Origin: Phalacrocorax aristotelis
Lineage: Eukaryota > Chordata > Aves > Suliformes > Phalacrocoracidae
Direction: 5' to 3'
Assembly: GCF_949628215.1 (NCBI RefSeq)
Contig: NC_134284.1
Span: forward strand, 4,261,350-4,325,349
DNA length: 64,000 nucleotides
The first letter of the stretch is position 1. Each line of letters starts with the position of its first letter. The notes under the pieces were generated by a model that was given only the letters and a program-made list of their open reading frames with translations, had not been told where the DNA came from and did not search any database. Below, one piece after another: positions 48,111-61,569 of this stretch. A program made the position numbers and the translations under genes.

Positions 48111-51100
48111 TCTTCTACTGGGCGTTTCAAAGCGCTTTCAGAAACGTTCTTAGCAGCCCTGAGGCACTTTGTGAGGTGAGACCGCGTCTGTGCAGCTTCA
48201 CGTTGGAGACAGAAGCCCTGAAATGTCCAGTTCAAGTTCTAAAACCCGCCGGCTCCCAGCAGGGCCAGGCCTCGCCTCCTCCCGGTGCAGCTCATCCCCT
48301 CTTCCGTGTCATGCTCTCTCAGCGTCACTGCCCCTTGTCCGCTTGCAGAAACGTCTCTGCGCTCTCATCGACACTGAAACAGGAGACCCCATCCTGTACG
48401 ACGGGGATAAGCGTTGAGTTTTTGCCCTTTCCTGAAGACCTGTTCCAACACACCTATAAAGAGCAAACAAGTAACAGGGACTTCTATGAGAGAAAGGGTA
48501 GCTGGTATTTCCGAATAGCAAAAATTATAGGGGTACATTGCATATATTTATATATAAATGTACATGTATTGATACATACAATATTGTTATAGACAATTTA
48601 AAAATATATTTATTTTATATTTACATTATTTATTGTAAATAAATATAAAAAGAGAAAACAATTGTATTCCTTTGATCTAGTCTCCTACGTCATCTCTCCT
48701 TAGGACAGAGAGAGACCCAGGGACACTTCGTATGTGTTTGTACAGCGCATTGACCTTGGCAAGATTCTCTCATTGATAGTACTAAATGAATAATATGTAT
48801 CACATATTTGTCTCTTAATGCTACAGTCATATACTTTGGAAACCTGAATTTGCATAACGTTTGTTCCTGCTTAGGTATTTTCAAAAATAGTTATTTAATA
48901 TTATGGTTTGACTGTGTCTGCTTTATGTTGATGATGGATACTCGGGCCATGCAAATAAGTAGCTTCTGTGTGAATGGCTGCTTCTCCACGTTCATATTAT
49001 TCTCATTTGGCAAGTTCTCAGGGGTAAGTACGTTGCAGTAAATCTGTTTATGGACAGTCAGTTGGATAACAGGACAAAGCTGTTAAATGTCTATATTAAA
49101 AAAAAGTGCTTGGTATTAGGCGGATTCCCTTTCTATGAAAACTTAACTTAGGACTAATATGCCTCGTACTGCCCAACACCGTACTTCGTGGTATCGCTGT
49201 TAGACACAACAGCAAAAAGTATTTACACGATATAGGGAACCCACCTCCAAACCCTCTAATAATGAGAATAACCTTAGCCAAGGATATTTCTCTGAGAATT
49301 AATAACTAGCTGGGGTTAATGGTCACTGGCTTCACCTTAGGCCCTCAATTAATCCCTGAACCTCAATTGTTATTACCTAATTGACTTAGTTTCATTTCAT
49401 TTTAACATCTCAAAGTGATCTTCCTAAAACCACACTGACAGAGTAACGCGGTCTCTGTAGATGTGCACTGACACCGTTTCAATATTGTTACTTTGCACAC
49501 ACTTGCATTGACATTTCGTTTCGTTTTGACATCACAGCGCCACGTCTGTGGACCCGCGCAGCTGACGCGCTGTTGTTCAGAGTAGGTGAAAGCCTCTCCA
49601 GGAGCGAGGGCAGGGTAACTTCTCACAGAGGGACACGAGGCCAGCTAAAAGCTGCTAAGCAAAATTATTGTTACCACTGTGAATGACTGTTAGCATTGCG
49701 AATACGATTTGTATGTTTGTAAAGGGAAGAAAGATAAAATTTCACTTGAAATCTTGCTGGTTTTTTTTAACAAACAAAAATCTTTTCACTTCCATCCGCT
49801 TAAAAACCTAGCCTGAAAAATGCACCAGGTACCGCATTTAAAAAGTTTTTTTTTGATATTACCATTTCACGCTTATTTGAGGCTGCAAGTAATTTATGCA
49901 AATCTCATGCATTCCAGTAACATAATATCAATGCAAGTAGCTGAACACTGTAAGCTGCAACTCTAAGTCAAGAAATCCTTACAAAAATAGGGCATCAAAA
50001 TGAAGTCTTTTTAGTACGCGGAAAAGTTTTCAAGAAGTCTTTTGAAGCTCTTTGATCCAGCTTTGAAATAATTTTGGTAGATTACTATTGTACGAAACCC
50101 GTAATTTATAGTAGCTGACCTAAGCTGCTCTTTGTATAACAGCCATATACGAAACAATGGCAGGAAAGTGAAAAACGCAGGGGGAACTAAAACTGCTCTG
50201 TTTATTATTTAGCTCATAATTACATCTTCCTTATTTAATCTTTTGAATCCTGGCATGTTCTTAATAATACAGGTTCAAATAATATTTACTATACACAGGA
50301 GAGTTAGTTTTGAGTAATGCATTTAGACTATCCAAACTTTGTGTAACTTGTGACCTTTCCCTAACCTAAGCGAGGCCTATTTTATACAGATCGTACTAGA
50401 TAGACGGTTTCTCTATAAATGGTGAGGTTGCTGCCAAGCTCCCATTGTTAGCTAGTTCATTTTTCAACAGGCACGCTCTAGGTTCCTACCACACCACTGT
50501 AAGGAGCAAGCCCTTGAGGTTTTCTTCTTTTATCAATGTAATAAAACAGCTATTTCTGAATAACCTGCAAATCTGCAACAAATGACCCTTTGTGACTTAG
50601 AATACCATGATAGGAGAATTTGTTTTGTTGGTGTGTGTTTTTTTTTTTTATTTTTTTTTTTAAGGCAGCCTATTTTATTCCTTCTATTTTATTCCATGCT
50701 TGAGTAGCATTTGCGTTAACAATTTATAATCTCATCCTCAAAATAACAAAAGCGTGTTTCTAACAACTGTTACTCTCGCTCCGCGCTCACGGTCTAACTG
50801 CAGAAGACGCCCTCAGAAGCTATCTAAATAGCGAGACTACTTTGGCTGATGTAAAAGGAAGAATCGTGTTCTAATGCTGTGTACTTTTTGTTGACCCTTG
50901 GGGAGGCGCAATCAGCTCTGGTAAATAAACAACCTGTAGGATGTGCAAACTTTTGCCAGAACGACTGTGGTTTGAAAGCAGGGAGCCATCCATCTTTTCC
51001 CTTCTGAGCCAAGTAGACTGTGGCACAGGAGGAAAGCTAAACCTCCGACTTCAACAGACCGTCTCGCGGAAGCGCAGTGCAAGCGAGGCACGACCTTGCA

Positions 51101-51715
51101 CAAAGGAAGTCTCCTTAGTGGAAGAGGCTGCTGTAACAGCTAAACCCCTAATGCTGGCTACGCCTATTTTCTAGGAGCACAGATGCACTCAACTTAGTTT
51201 GTTGTACAACTCTGCTCTCAAGGTAGGCGTGATTATACCGCACTAGTGCTCTGCTCTGCGACCGTTCCCGGTCTGCAGAAACGACCCATGTTTCAAACCG
51301 AGAGAACGATGAAGAGCATCACGATGCTTCGCCACTACAAAGCAGTGCGGCCTCTGCCTGGTACCTAAAGCTGCTATTTAAATTTGAGAAAGAGCAAAAT
51401 TGCTTGAGATGGTGGGTCAGCCCAAATGCATACAGAATTGGGAACAGCCACTCTTCACACGTAGTATCAGAAACAGAAGCAGGCAGTAGAACACATAGGA
51501 CAGACTTTCCCAAGGGAAAACAAGGGCAGATGGGAGGATACTCAATAAATAAATGTGAAATGGTTAAAAAGGATGGAAAATGGAAAGGGCAGGATTTGAA
51601 GGCAAATGGAAAGAGCCATGAATAGTCTTCCACAGTGGTCTAGATGGTGGAGAAATCAAAAAAGCAAATACCAGGAAAGAATTACACGTCTGAATGAGTG
51701 AATATAACAAATTAG
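48111..51715. other. gene-free intergenic DNA
   Basis: No exon recognised. An AT-rich, hairpin-prone stretch lies at about 48535-48655 (TATATTTATATATAAA and TTATATTTACATTATTTATT / GTAAATAAATATAAAA). T runs occur near 50639-50662. Confidence 0.6.
48535..48655. repeat. AT-rich, hairpin-prone low-complexity stretch
   Basis: Nearly all A/T with overlapping imperfect inverted repeats, for example TTTTATATTTAC against GTAAATAAATATAAAA. It may act as an easily unwound or matrix-attachment-like DNA; no specific function is claimed. Confidence 0.6.
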
Positions 51716-51790
51716 GATGAAAATTCTTAATGAACTATCAATCAGCCCCATTAATGTGATAAAACAGTAATGAGGTAGGCACAGTAAGCC
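51716..51790. promoter_or_regulatory. candidate conserved element with PBX-type site
   Basis: CTATCAATCAG (complement CTGATTGATAG, a PBX/PBX-HOX-like site) is followed by CCCCATTAATGTGATAAAAC and AGTAATGAGG. Compact and motif-dense with no coding character. Based on motifs only. Confidence 0.35.
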
Positions 51791-52499
51791 ATTTGGTCCT
51801 TCTTCCTCAGCTTTAAAGCAGAAGTTTTATTCTGCTCTGAGACGGCTTCAGGGAAAGACTATTAAAATCATACTAATATTGTGTCCCCAGAATGTAGGCA
51901 TGGTAAAAAAAACGTTTTCTGTTTATACTAGAGTGTGACCCACGACTGTGCTGTTCCTCCTGTACGAGGAAGTTTTACTTCCCTGTTCAACACAATTACA
52001 CCAATTCCTAAAGCTCAGAACAGGCCATATTACAGTGCTTGTAAGAGCAGATGCTTGGCAAGTCTATATATGCCAGTGAGAACATCATTCAGTTTTATGC
52101 ACACTTCTGTTTTCTAGCTTGGCATAATTCATTAGCACACTCTGTAGAGTACTCCATAAAACTGGATTTGGCTGTAATATTAAGGTTCTGCTGACAACAG
52201 CGTTATTTAAGAAAACAAAACCAACAAACAACGCATAAACAAACAGTAGTCTCTTCTCTTTAATATTAAAGTTGATGTTTACATCTGATTGATAGAGAAA
52301 ATACACAAATGAGGGTTTGTTTTTTTTAAGATACAAGTAGGAAAAGCAACGTAGTATTCATTTTGTTAAATGCTGAAAGCAGAACGTTAAAATAGTGACA
52401 CAGCGTTATTTTTTGTGGTGGCAAAGCTTGTTCGATGTCATGTAATGAAATTAGTACAGTATGTACACTTCGGTGGCTTATTTCATCCTTGTTCTAACA

Positions 52500-52830
52500 G
52501 AAAGGTTCTTAAAGGAGGCAATATATAAAGATGAGGTCAAAGCTTTGATTAAAGACAGCTGTACTGCTTTCCAACCTGTTATGTCACAGCATTAGGTAGA
52601 GGAATAAATAAACAAATACAAGCCTAACCTGATTTATCTGTGTGTCCCCCACATAAATTTGTTTAATGTAAAAACAAATAAAGCAAAGCTTTGATGGAGG
52701 TTGAGCAGAATTTCCAACATCTGTGCAGATAAATTTAATTTATTCAAAAAGAAAAAGCAGCATTAGTGCGTCATGTAAAAGCTGATTTAAATGATTTCAT
52801 ACAACAGAAAGCATATGCACTAGCTAAAAC
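52500..52830. promoter_or_regulatory. candidate Wnt/TCF-responsive element
   Basis: Two palindromes made of back-to-back TCF/LEF cores occur 147 bp apart: TCAAAGCTTTGA at 52537-52548, extended on the right to CTTTGATT, and CAAAGCTTTG at 52684-52693, followed by ATGG. A related GCAAAGCTTG lies near 52423-52432. The first palindrome also overlaps AGGTCA (nuclear-receptor half site). The surrounding sequence is complex and non-coding. Confidence 0.35.
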
Positions 52831-54389
52831 AAATTCAGTTTGCCCTTAAAACCCGTTTCACTCAGAGAACCATTACCTCTGAATTTTCTACTACGATAAT
52901 GTTCAGCTAGTTCTTCTTTTCTTATTCTCTTCTCGATTCTACATATTCCACTAACCTAAACCACCGTTAAAAGTCGCAGGGGCAGCAACACCCTAACTGC
53001 AGCTTCTGTGTAGCATCAGGAAGGTACGCTTCCCAGATTGCTTCTGTGTATCTTTACGGACAGATCCTTAAAGCTGGTCAGGTAAAGTAAGCTAAGCACA
53101 ATACTTTAAACAGTTGAACATAAATGAGTTACAGGTGTTTGAATATTTTTTAAAAAATAAATCTTTCCACTATAACGCATTCAAAGCCAAGAAAGAAATC
53201 TCTGTGCAACAACAACAACTCACTGGAGTGGAGCTATACTAGCTTACCTCTGCAGCTAGGGACAGAGTACTACAAAGACTAGGTATTTTTTTCCTGAAAA
53301 TTACAGATTAGCCAAAATGATAAACTCCTGTCTGTAACTTAACAAAAAGTGTTAAAGTGAGAACTAAGAATTTTTTAAAAAATACTGCGCATGCATCTGA
53401 AAACTATAGCTGAAAAAAACCGGAATAGGATTAATACCTTTTCCTTTAACTCAAGGCAAGACTGTAAAAAGTCTGCATGTGATTTTTGAAATCATGCAGG
53501 CGCACGAAGTATCACCTCAACTGAAAAAGATGATGAATATGGGCTGTAATGTTTTAAAGACCCTTTCCTTATGGAAGAGGTTATCACTTGTGCTTCAGGG
53601 AGACTGTTATCACACCTTTAATTCTACAACAGAACCCATACCGCTGCTTAAGTTCTCTGAAAAGCTGAAGACGCTGGGCATACATGCAAAACTCTCACTG
53701 ACTTTTTAAAATATTATTTTGTCCTTTCCTGAGTGCCAGTTAGCAAAGAAAAGGGTATTAAAGAGCGTCAGGCCCAGTAAGCTGCTGTCATTAAGAAACC
53801 TCTGAGAGCACAAAGCTGAGGCCCAATGCTAACCCCTCCGAGTGGTGATGGGGATGGAAATAGGATGAGACTGGACTCAAAACTTGAAGGAGGGCTAACG
53901 CCCACCTCAGTGTACCTCTGACCTTGGGGGTTCCAACAAGAGCAAAACAATGCTCCTACAAGAATACATAAATACGCAGGAAACTGATGCCCATTTGTGT
54001 GCTTTATTTGTCTTGTGGAACCGACCCAGTGTGAAGCGCTGTTTTAGCTTTTTTTTTTGCTCTCTTCCTTGAAAATCAGGACGGTGATCTCCTTCAGCAG
54101 TAACCCACATAGAGGGCTCCTGCGCATTGTTCTTTCGGACTCCAGTACACCAGAAAATTTCATGTTACAGTACCTACTGGGGTCAAGACAGATTCCTGCC
54201 TTAAAGTCAGTTAAGCGAAAAATTCCTAGGTATGGATTCCCTGGGGGGTGGGGAGGAAAAGACAAAACACAAGTTATTTTTGAGACACTAAACTACTTAT
54301 TACAAAACCCACAAAACTAACGCCAGACTTCAAAGGGTTCATATATATATAAAATAGATCCTCGTTCTTCACTTTCACCCCCCCTCCCC
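52831..54389. other. intergenic DNA downstream of the CDIN1 3' end
   Basis: No gene recognised. AATAAA on the minus strand at 54003-54008 could be a distal CDIN1 poly(A) signal. A short (AT)n lies at about 54341-54350. Confidence 0.55.
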
Positions 54390-55046
54390 CCAAAATCCCC
54401 TTAGATTGTTTTTTAATTCTTAACTTGGGATTCCATTGTTGCTTTTAGCAATCGGAGAGCAATGACACACATATACCAATTATTCTCTCAAAAATCTGGC
54501 TATTTACTGTAACAGCCAGAAATTTTATGATCCTGCCTTACCACTTGGCCTTCGCGAGCTGTGCTTTATATTGTTTTAAGCCCCAGAATAAGCGTCTTTA
54601 CGAATTGTCCACATCAGCGTAGGTGTTTCGGTCAGATCACCAGCACTGAATAAACTTGTGAGTGGAACCATAAAAAAGCCACTTATTTTTTAAAGGTGAC
54701 TCTAACAGGGATGAGACCTGAAAGTTGCACCTTTCAGCCTCTGCATTTTTGTCTTTGTTTAGAATGCTAGAAGAACCCATCCGGAAGGAAGGAAGATTGT
54801 GAGTATCTAGAAACTGGCTGTTTGACAGAGACAGAAACGCTGATAATGAGTGGGTTGTGTCTGTCTTTTTTGGCTGATCACAAGAGAGGTCTGAAGCAAA
54901 ACAGAAACTCTTGAGATGTTTGTGTAAAGAGGCAGTAGCACAAGGGCGGGCAGCAGGAGTTCAGCTGAAGTTCAGGGCAGATGCTGCCATTAGTTTACAC
55001 TGCAGGAAAGTAAAATTGCTTCCGGATTTACCTCTTCCTCCTAACA
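54390..55046 (-). other. CDIN1: CDIN1 3' untranslated region (inferred extent)
   Basis: It continues from the CDIN1 stop codon on the minus strand. The best nearby end is the ATTAAA at 54412-54417 (minus strand), followed by a G-rich stretch (complement of the C-rich run at 54378-54391). That would give a 3' UTR of roughly 650 nt. The signal is a variant hexamer, so the true end may be elsewhere, for example near 54003. Confidence 0.4.
54412..54417 (-). terminator. CDIN1: candidate CDIN1 poly(A) signal ATTAAA
   Basis: The plus strand reads TTTAAT. ATTAAA is the commonest variant poly(A) signal. A T/G-rich region follows on the minus strand (TTTTGGGGGGAGG...GTGAAAGTG). An alternative is AATAAA at 54003-54008. 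Confidence 0.3.
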
Positions 55047-55182
55047 TCAGCGCTGAGCCATGCTGTGTCGCAGCGTCACGATGTCAGTAGGAAAGCAGTC
55101 TTTTAGCAGGATACCACGTTCGCGATGGCAGTCCAGCTCTTCAATAAATCCATACCAGTAGATGACTAATCCAGGGCCAAAT
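55047..55182 (-). CDS. CDIN1: CDIN1 (CDAN1-interacting nuclease 1, C15orf41), last coding exon
   Basis: The minus strand translates as [18 protein letters not shown], then [17 protein letters not shown], then TLRHSMAQR and TGA. This is the C-terminus of CDIN1, the PD-(D/E)XK-type nuclease-fold protein that binds codanin-1 and is mutated in congenital dyserythropoietic anaemia type Ib. The exon follows a consensus acceptor (TTTTCCTTTTTGCTTGATAG) and starts with one base that completes a split codon, expected to be the Arg before FGPG. It contributes 44 residues of a protein of about 280. The nuclease-motif exon (ESK region) lies upstream and was not found in this window. The tail ends MAQR, a few residues longer than the ...SMA end I recall for human. 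The frame is intact. Gene order (convergent with MEIS2) supports the call. Confidence 0.93.
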
Positions 55183-56285
55183 CTATCAAGCAAAAAGGAA
55201 AATGCACTTAACATGATGGTGCTAGGTGAACTTTAACTCCCCACCTCTGCGATTCCAACACAAGTAAATAAGTTAATTTCACTGCAAAACTGGAGCGAGT
55301 ATTTGACCTCCATTTCATTTTCAAATTTTAATCAAGGTTGAATTGATATGTGTCATTAATACCCGATTCCACGAATAAAAAGGCTACTTAGAGACTCAAA
55401 GAATCCACATCAGAGTTTTGTTTCTTCCTTTGAATACTCTGCACGTACCAGTAAAAAAAAAATCTATGCCTTAAAATTGCATAACATTTAGTAATTTTGA
55501 TACATACAGACGTCTGTCTCGCCGCGCACTCTGCTTTTTCATATTTGGGTGCGCCGGCATTAAAAATACAGGGGTTTATGGAAGTCCCAGTTCATGCAAA
55601 TTATAATACCATGAAGATAACAATGAAGCCTTAAAATATAATATTTACAATGAGCTGTTGTCCGGGTAATTATTAACGTTAAGCACAACTCAGAAAGAAA
55701 TAGAAAGCTTCTGTGGTAATGGCTCTGAAATGTGCCTCAGGAATTCCTCAAATATCGCTAACTCTGACTGATCCCCACTAGGCAATCTCAGGAAGTAGCC
55801 CCATGGACTATTTTACCCATCAGGAAGTTCAGACCTTCAGGCTGGGTTCATAAAGAAGTAATCACTATCAATCACTGTGTACTGCGATATGTTTTGCACA
55901 TCAGTTTCACGTTTTTCCTACTGAGAGCACTTAATTAAAGGGCAGCACTACTTTTGGTGTAGTGTTGCAGGAATTTTACAGCGAAATCATAAATTATGAA
56001 TGTTGGGTTAGTAAAAGGATGTCTAAAAACAGAACTGCTTTCTATAGTCTAACATTACAGCAGTCTGTACAACATTAGGCCAAAAAGCTTTTTCTTTCCT
56101 TGATTTATTATATGCTGTAGTGAACTTGCCAAAAACAACAGTGCAGGATGAGCTGTTAGATACCGTCTGTACAAGAAAAAGTTCAATAGCATGTCATGTA
56201 ATGGTTTATATGCAGAGCCGTGCTCAGGACTCAACCAATATGGTAGCCAATTTTTGTTAATGTTTAATTATAATAAAAATGTGTT

Positions 56286-56300
56286 GGGGGGGGGGGGGGG
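56286..56300 (+). repeat. poly(G) tract, 15 nt
   Basis: Fifteen consecutive G in AT-rich intronic DNA. Confidence 0.95.
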
Positions 56301-59300
56301 ATGCACGGTAACCTCAACGTCCACTTAGCAGACAATACAAGCACTCAAAACCGTGGGTAGTGCCAGACCGGCTTCATTAGGGTGGTTTCTTTCCAACAAT
56401 GGAGGGAAAACTCTATTTGATGTGCTCATGCAAGGGAACAGGCATCAAAGGAAGAAGAAACCCCTGTGGCTTCCTCCTGCAGTTTCAATTAGATACGGTA
56501 GTCTTTTGCCCAAAACTGCTGCACAGCGTTGTAACATTTTGGTTTATGGCTACTACTCTTCAACCTAGAAGCGGCCGCAGTTTAGTGGCAGAGTAAATTA
56601 CCCCTCAGCACAGCTAGGCAACACTGGCAAATGTCCTTTTTGCAACTGAAAGATGGTATTTGAAAGTGGCACGGTTAAAACTCTGACGAACCCAGCTATC
56701 CTAGGTAACATATTCAAACATGTTTAGCACTGAATAAAGCTCAGATTAAAAAGTGGCTCACACGGAAGAATGATGCTGCCTACACCCAATTCCTGAGTTT
56801 TTTTGTGGCTGGCCCAACAACTTCAGCCTCTATGGTCTCTGAGGACTCTTCTCCGTTTGCCTTTGCTGAAGTTCACGTGGGGCCGAGACATGCAGGACCC
56901 CACCGCAGCGAAGAGGCCAGCTAGCCTAGCAGTAGCAAGGAGCAAACGGCAAGTGAAGCCAGGGACTGATGCTCACTGCCTCTCTCCAGAGGCAGTAATT
57001 TGCTGGTGCAGGACGGGCCTATTTTTGTTATTTCACAGACCACGTATCTGTTCCCACATCAACCACACACAAAAAAGGGATAATTGGATGGGGATGTACT
57101 TATGTACAAACCAAAGTTATTTTAAAAGCAAAAAACCCCAGAAGATAGGGAGCGGACCTTGTATTTCTAAGGGGCTATTTTATGCAAGGCAGAAGCTATG
57201 AAATGTACACAAGTACTTACACATTACGAGCGCGTGTGCCAGGTAAAATCTTCAAGTGCTAATGAGCAGCTGCTCAGCCCAAGTTTTGAAAGGCTCATTT
57301 TGCCCTGTGTGAATCCCCTATCCACCATAAAATGCATGGGGCACTGTGCTTAAGTAATTTATTAAATTATTTTTTAAAATTGTAATTTTTAATAAAATTA
57401 GTATTTCGAGACACCTCAAAAGGCTAATCTATGCCTGCCTAGCAAATCATCACAGCTCAAGCACTATTTTTCAGCAATATTTTGTGCTTAAAAATTATGT
57501 TCAGGAATGCCAAATTTGATGATAAAATTTTTATACAAGAACAGGTACATACTGTTAATTGCAGGAGCAAGTACATCTTTAGCATGAAAACATCCATCGA
57601 TCCTGCTTTTGACTGCATTATTATAGCAAAACTATTTGCCCTGTGCTGCCTAGGTTGCACTTTTTCCACTATACTGTGTTATTCCTTCAATTGTAGTTCC
57701 GTATCACAAAGCCCATATGTATGATCACATAAAAAAACATATCATACTTTTGTTTAAAAACACTTAAGTGCAGTACTTAAGACCAAAATTAACTTGTTGG
57801 CACATTAAGCATTTGCCACTATCAAGAACTCCTGCTGCTAAGTGCTAATTTCTCTCTCATTAACGCCCAGAGTTGGCAAATCACAAACAATGCCGCTGGT
57901 TAATTACTGCTGCCTTAATTTGAAAAGACACTTAACCTTTTTGTGTAAGGGGATGAGGTAGGGAAGTGTAACCTAGAAGAATTATCCTTTTTAATTTGAC
58001 TACTTCCAAAGTGCAGATATGACACCATGGAGAAGGAAACTCTGTGAATTACAAAGGAAAGCTAGAAATTTATTTCTGCATCGGTTGTAACATTTAACAA
58101 GTTAGTGACTGACCCCGGTTTACAAAGGAGCACAAACTAAAATGACAGAATGCTTACTTAGTATGGCTACGGAAAGGGGACTCGTTTAGTAGTTCTGAGG
58201 AGGAAAAAAAACAACTTTGAATGAACCAAATGGTTCTAACACGGTATAGATACAGCCTGCAATATAGGCCAGGTTATCCCATTTTGTACAAAAGACACAC
58301 TGGAAAAAGTTTAAGCTTAAAACAAAAAGCAAGCTTAGAACGTAACAAACTATGGATTCCTATGGATTTTGTTCTTGCTCAGAAAAATCGTACAAATCCC
58401 TAAACGTGTGCTTACCTTGTGTTTTTCCTCCCGTCTTTAGTTCTTAGCCTGAAAAACTTAGGTGTGAAGGAGCGTGGCCAAAAGTTATACAAAACTGTAG
58501 TTTTACCTATTCCAGTGAAACTATTACTTTTACATGGAGTTTCTTTTTAAAGCTGAAAAGAAATCCAAGTTACTGAGGTTTGATTAATTCCATGCAGTAA
58601 AAATAGAATAAACAGGAAATACAGAGGCAAGCTTCCTTCAGAATATAATAAACATAGCAAGTGAAAATTGTCCACACAGGTTGCATGTTTAGTTAAAAAT
58701 CAACCGATAAATATGGTAGTTATTATTACATAAATCCCGGTTTAGTCATTGTCTAGTCTTGACATTAGAAGTTGTGACTACAAGGCAGCCAAAGCGAATC
58801 AAGCTGCACTTCAGTGAGGGGTCAGCGTGCCAGAAGTGCCAAAAAGGAGGCAGTCGGGCTTATGACCCCATGGCAAGGCAAGAAGAGAGTAGGATTACAA
58901 AAGCCCATGGATTGGTTTAGGCCTAATTTAGGCTTGATATAGAAGACTAAATTTAGCCTAAGTACTAAGGGCAGCAGATGGTGTCTTTCAAAGAATCTAC
59001 TGAAGGATTTGAGATAGATGCTGGACATAATAAAATATAGTTTTACTTAAATATAGTTACAGGCTCAACAGTGCTTTAGATAAAACTTGTATCTGATCAT
59101 ACTATGCTAAATAAGTCAGCTTTGCACTAATTCAAGAGCGTTCAGAGGATCTTTTGTACTGGTTTAATGATACCAATTCTGAAAGAAACCCATAGTTAAG
59201 GGACTATATATTCTACACCGATAATCCCGGGACACTGGGCTTTGTTCTCAGAAAGGAGTTTCACAGAGATATGCTGAAAAGCCGGGAGGATAAAACTCAG

Positions 59301-59689
59301 ATAACCCAAAGCCAAATGGTTCTTCTTAAATAAAACAAACAAAAACCCCCAAAATTTCACATCTTCGTATAGGCCAAGGGATCACTTAAGAAATCAAAGG
59401 GAAAGAAAAAGCTAAGTAAAATGTGAATCTGGGTTTAACTTGCCCTCCAGTTGAACTAGTTTTGTGCTAGAAAAGAAAAAAGACTTTTATTTATTTATCA
59501 AAGTGGCCTAGTAGGCTCACACATATTCTACTTCACTTCAAGAGAAACTACTTTCTAGTAATGTCTTTTCTTCTGGAATGTCTGTGTGGGGTCCATACTA
59601 GCTTCTAAGGATTTGCCTAGACATGTGGCTGTTGCGAGTGGATTTTTTCACCATCAAAAAGCCTTGCATGTGGTTTTATGAAAAATGCA

Positions 59690-60000
59690 TTTTCAACACA
59701 CTGCTCGATACTGAGCAGAAATGTAAAACATCTTGCAATTGCTTTAAAATAAATGTTCACTTTATTTATTCTTACTCTTATTTGTTATAGATGGGTTGTA
59801 TGCATCACAGCATAACGTAAATAATTTTGATTCCAAGAGACTCTCATAATGAAACGCTGGCGTATGCATTAATATTTCTGATATGCATGTATTTAAGCAA
59901 AGATTTTATCAAACAAATTCATGTGAGCATTTGCATTATACAAAAGCATAACAGTCTACCTGGCTGCTGTTTTTAATTACGAAGGCCACATCTAAATGTG
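59690..60000. promoter_or_regulatory. candidate conserved regulatory segment with POU/octamer-type words
   Basis: A dense cluster of octamer-like and related words: AAAAATGCATTTTC, GTATGCATTAATATTTC, GATATGCATGTATTT, AGCATTTGCATTATAC. It is complex and non-repetitive within the CDIN1 intron. Motif evidence only. Confidence 0.35.
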
Positions 60001-60791
60001 TCTTTGAAGGACTGCATTCTGGTTCCTTGCTTTTTAATGTCAGATCAATAACAGTGTCAGCTAAAAAGCTGGCTTGGTTTCCTTGTTTTTCTTTTTAAAT
60101 ATCAAGCGAATGAGAGCATTACCGCTTGTACATACCCTGGGAAAAGGGAATTACAAAAATTCACAAATAGACTGCTACATTCTAGGTTCATTTAACATAG
60201 CTCTTGAGAATCACAGTTGTGAGCAAACTGGTTTTATCTGTAGTACTAATAAACCTTGAAGATATCATAATTAACCCCACCTCCCCAGTCATATCTAGTA
60301 AGTTTAGTGTTTAAGGACTCACAACTTTTTATTTTAGTGTACTTGTAGAAGTCTCGTTTGTGTCAGCGGAGGGAATTTAGATATTAGCAGAGCTAGGCTA
60401 GTAGGCAACAACTCCAGACCACGTTTTCAGGTAAGGTCAATTGGCATCAGTCACCCAACTTCCTTACGTCTAGACCAGTTTACTACTGCTGATGACACAG
60501 TGTTATATATCTTGGCAAACATTTAATAGCCACTGCTCAGAAACTGACTTTGATTAGCAAGAAATTTTCCATTTAAGCAGCTACCACAAGCGTAGTTCAG
60601 AAGAGTTTATAACAAGCTATTTCTGCTACTGTTCATTTATACAGAGTTTTAAAACGAAATAAAGGTACTTGTGCATAAAGACAGTGCATTTTAAAAACTC
60701 TGAATACAATTTAAAGATAATGGTGGGGCTTTATTATCCCTGTCGCTTTTTAAATCCTCCACACACTTTTGTGATTCAGTGACACACGCCA

Positions 60792-60813
60792 CCCCCCCCA
60801 CCCCCCCCCCCCC
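60792..60813 (+). repeat. C8-A-C13 homopolymer tract
   Basis: Two C runs separated by a single A at 60800; a quadruplex candidate on the minus strand. Confidence 0.95.
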
Positions 60814-61569
60814 GATTTAAAGAAAAGATGTGTTCAAGGCATTACGCAGCACCTTATTTCTTTGACTTCACCAGCTCTGGTTGAAAGACAGAAAAAAATT
60901 CCAATACTTAGTAAAAACAAGTAACCGAATGATATATCTTACTTTAAAAATGTGATCCTTAACCTGTGACTCAGAAGGCTACAAAATTTTTGGGCCCAAC
61001 TTCCTTAAGCTACTTAATATTGTCTTCTGGCGGTAGCAACTGCTTGCAAATTTGGATCAGGATAAAGCTTAACAAGTTCTGATCACATGTTTTTAAACAT
61101 AATAGGAAACTTGTCCATGGCACTAGCAAGCATTATATCAAGCCTCATACACAGAATTTATTAGCATATTATGTCTCAGGGATCCAGGCATACAGTTTAT
61201 GCTGCTTAAGGTAAAATTAAGCAAGTAAAACCTAATCTGCTTTAAGCTTTGATGCTACCACAGTAGTTGGGGGAAGTCTTACTTTTACCGAAGACAAGGA
61301 AAAAAATGGAGGTCTATTAATATTCTGAGACTCCCATTTCCAAGGAGGTTTTGACTCAAAAGTGGGAATTTCTTTTGGGCTGAGAAAAGTAGGCATTTCC
61401 ATGAATGCCAGACATTGATGTTGTATACAGAGCTGATGAGGAAGGTAGAGTTGTCAGGTGAAAAAAAGGTGGATGGCAACTAATATCAGGCTTCTGTCTC
61501 TATAGTCCCACCTCTTTTGGATATGATTAAATCTTAATGAGCTTTTTTTTCTTATACTGTCTTTTTATC

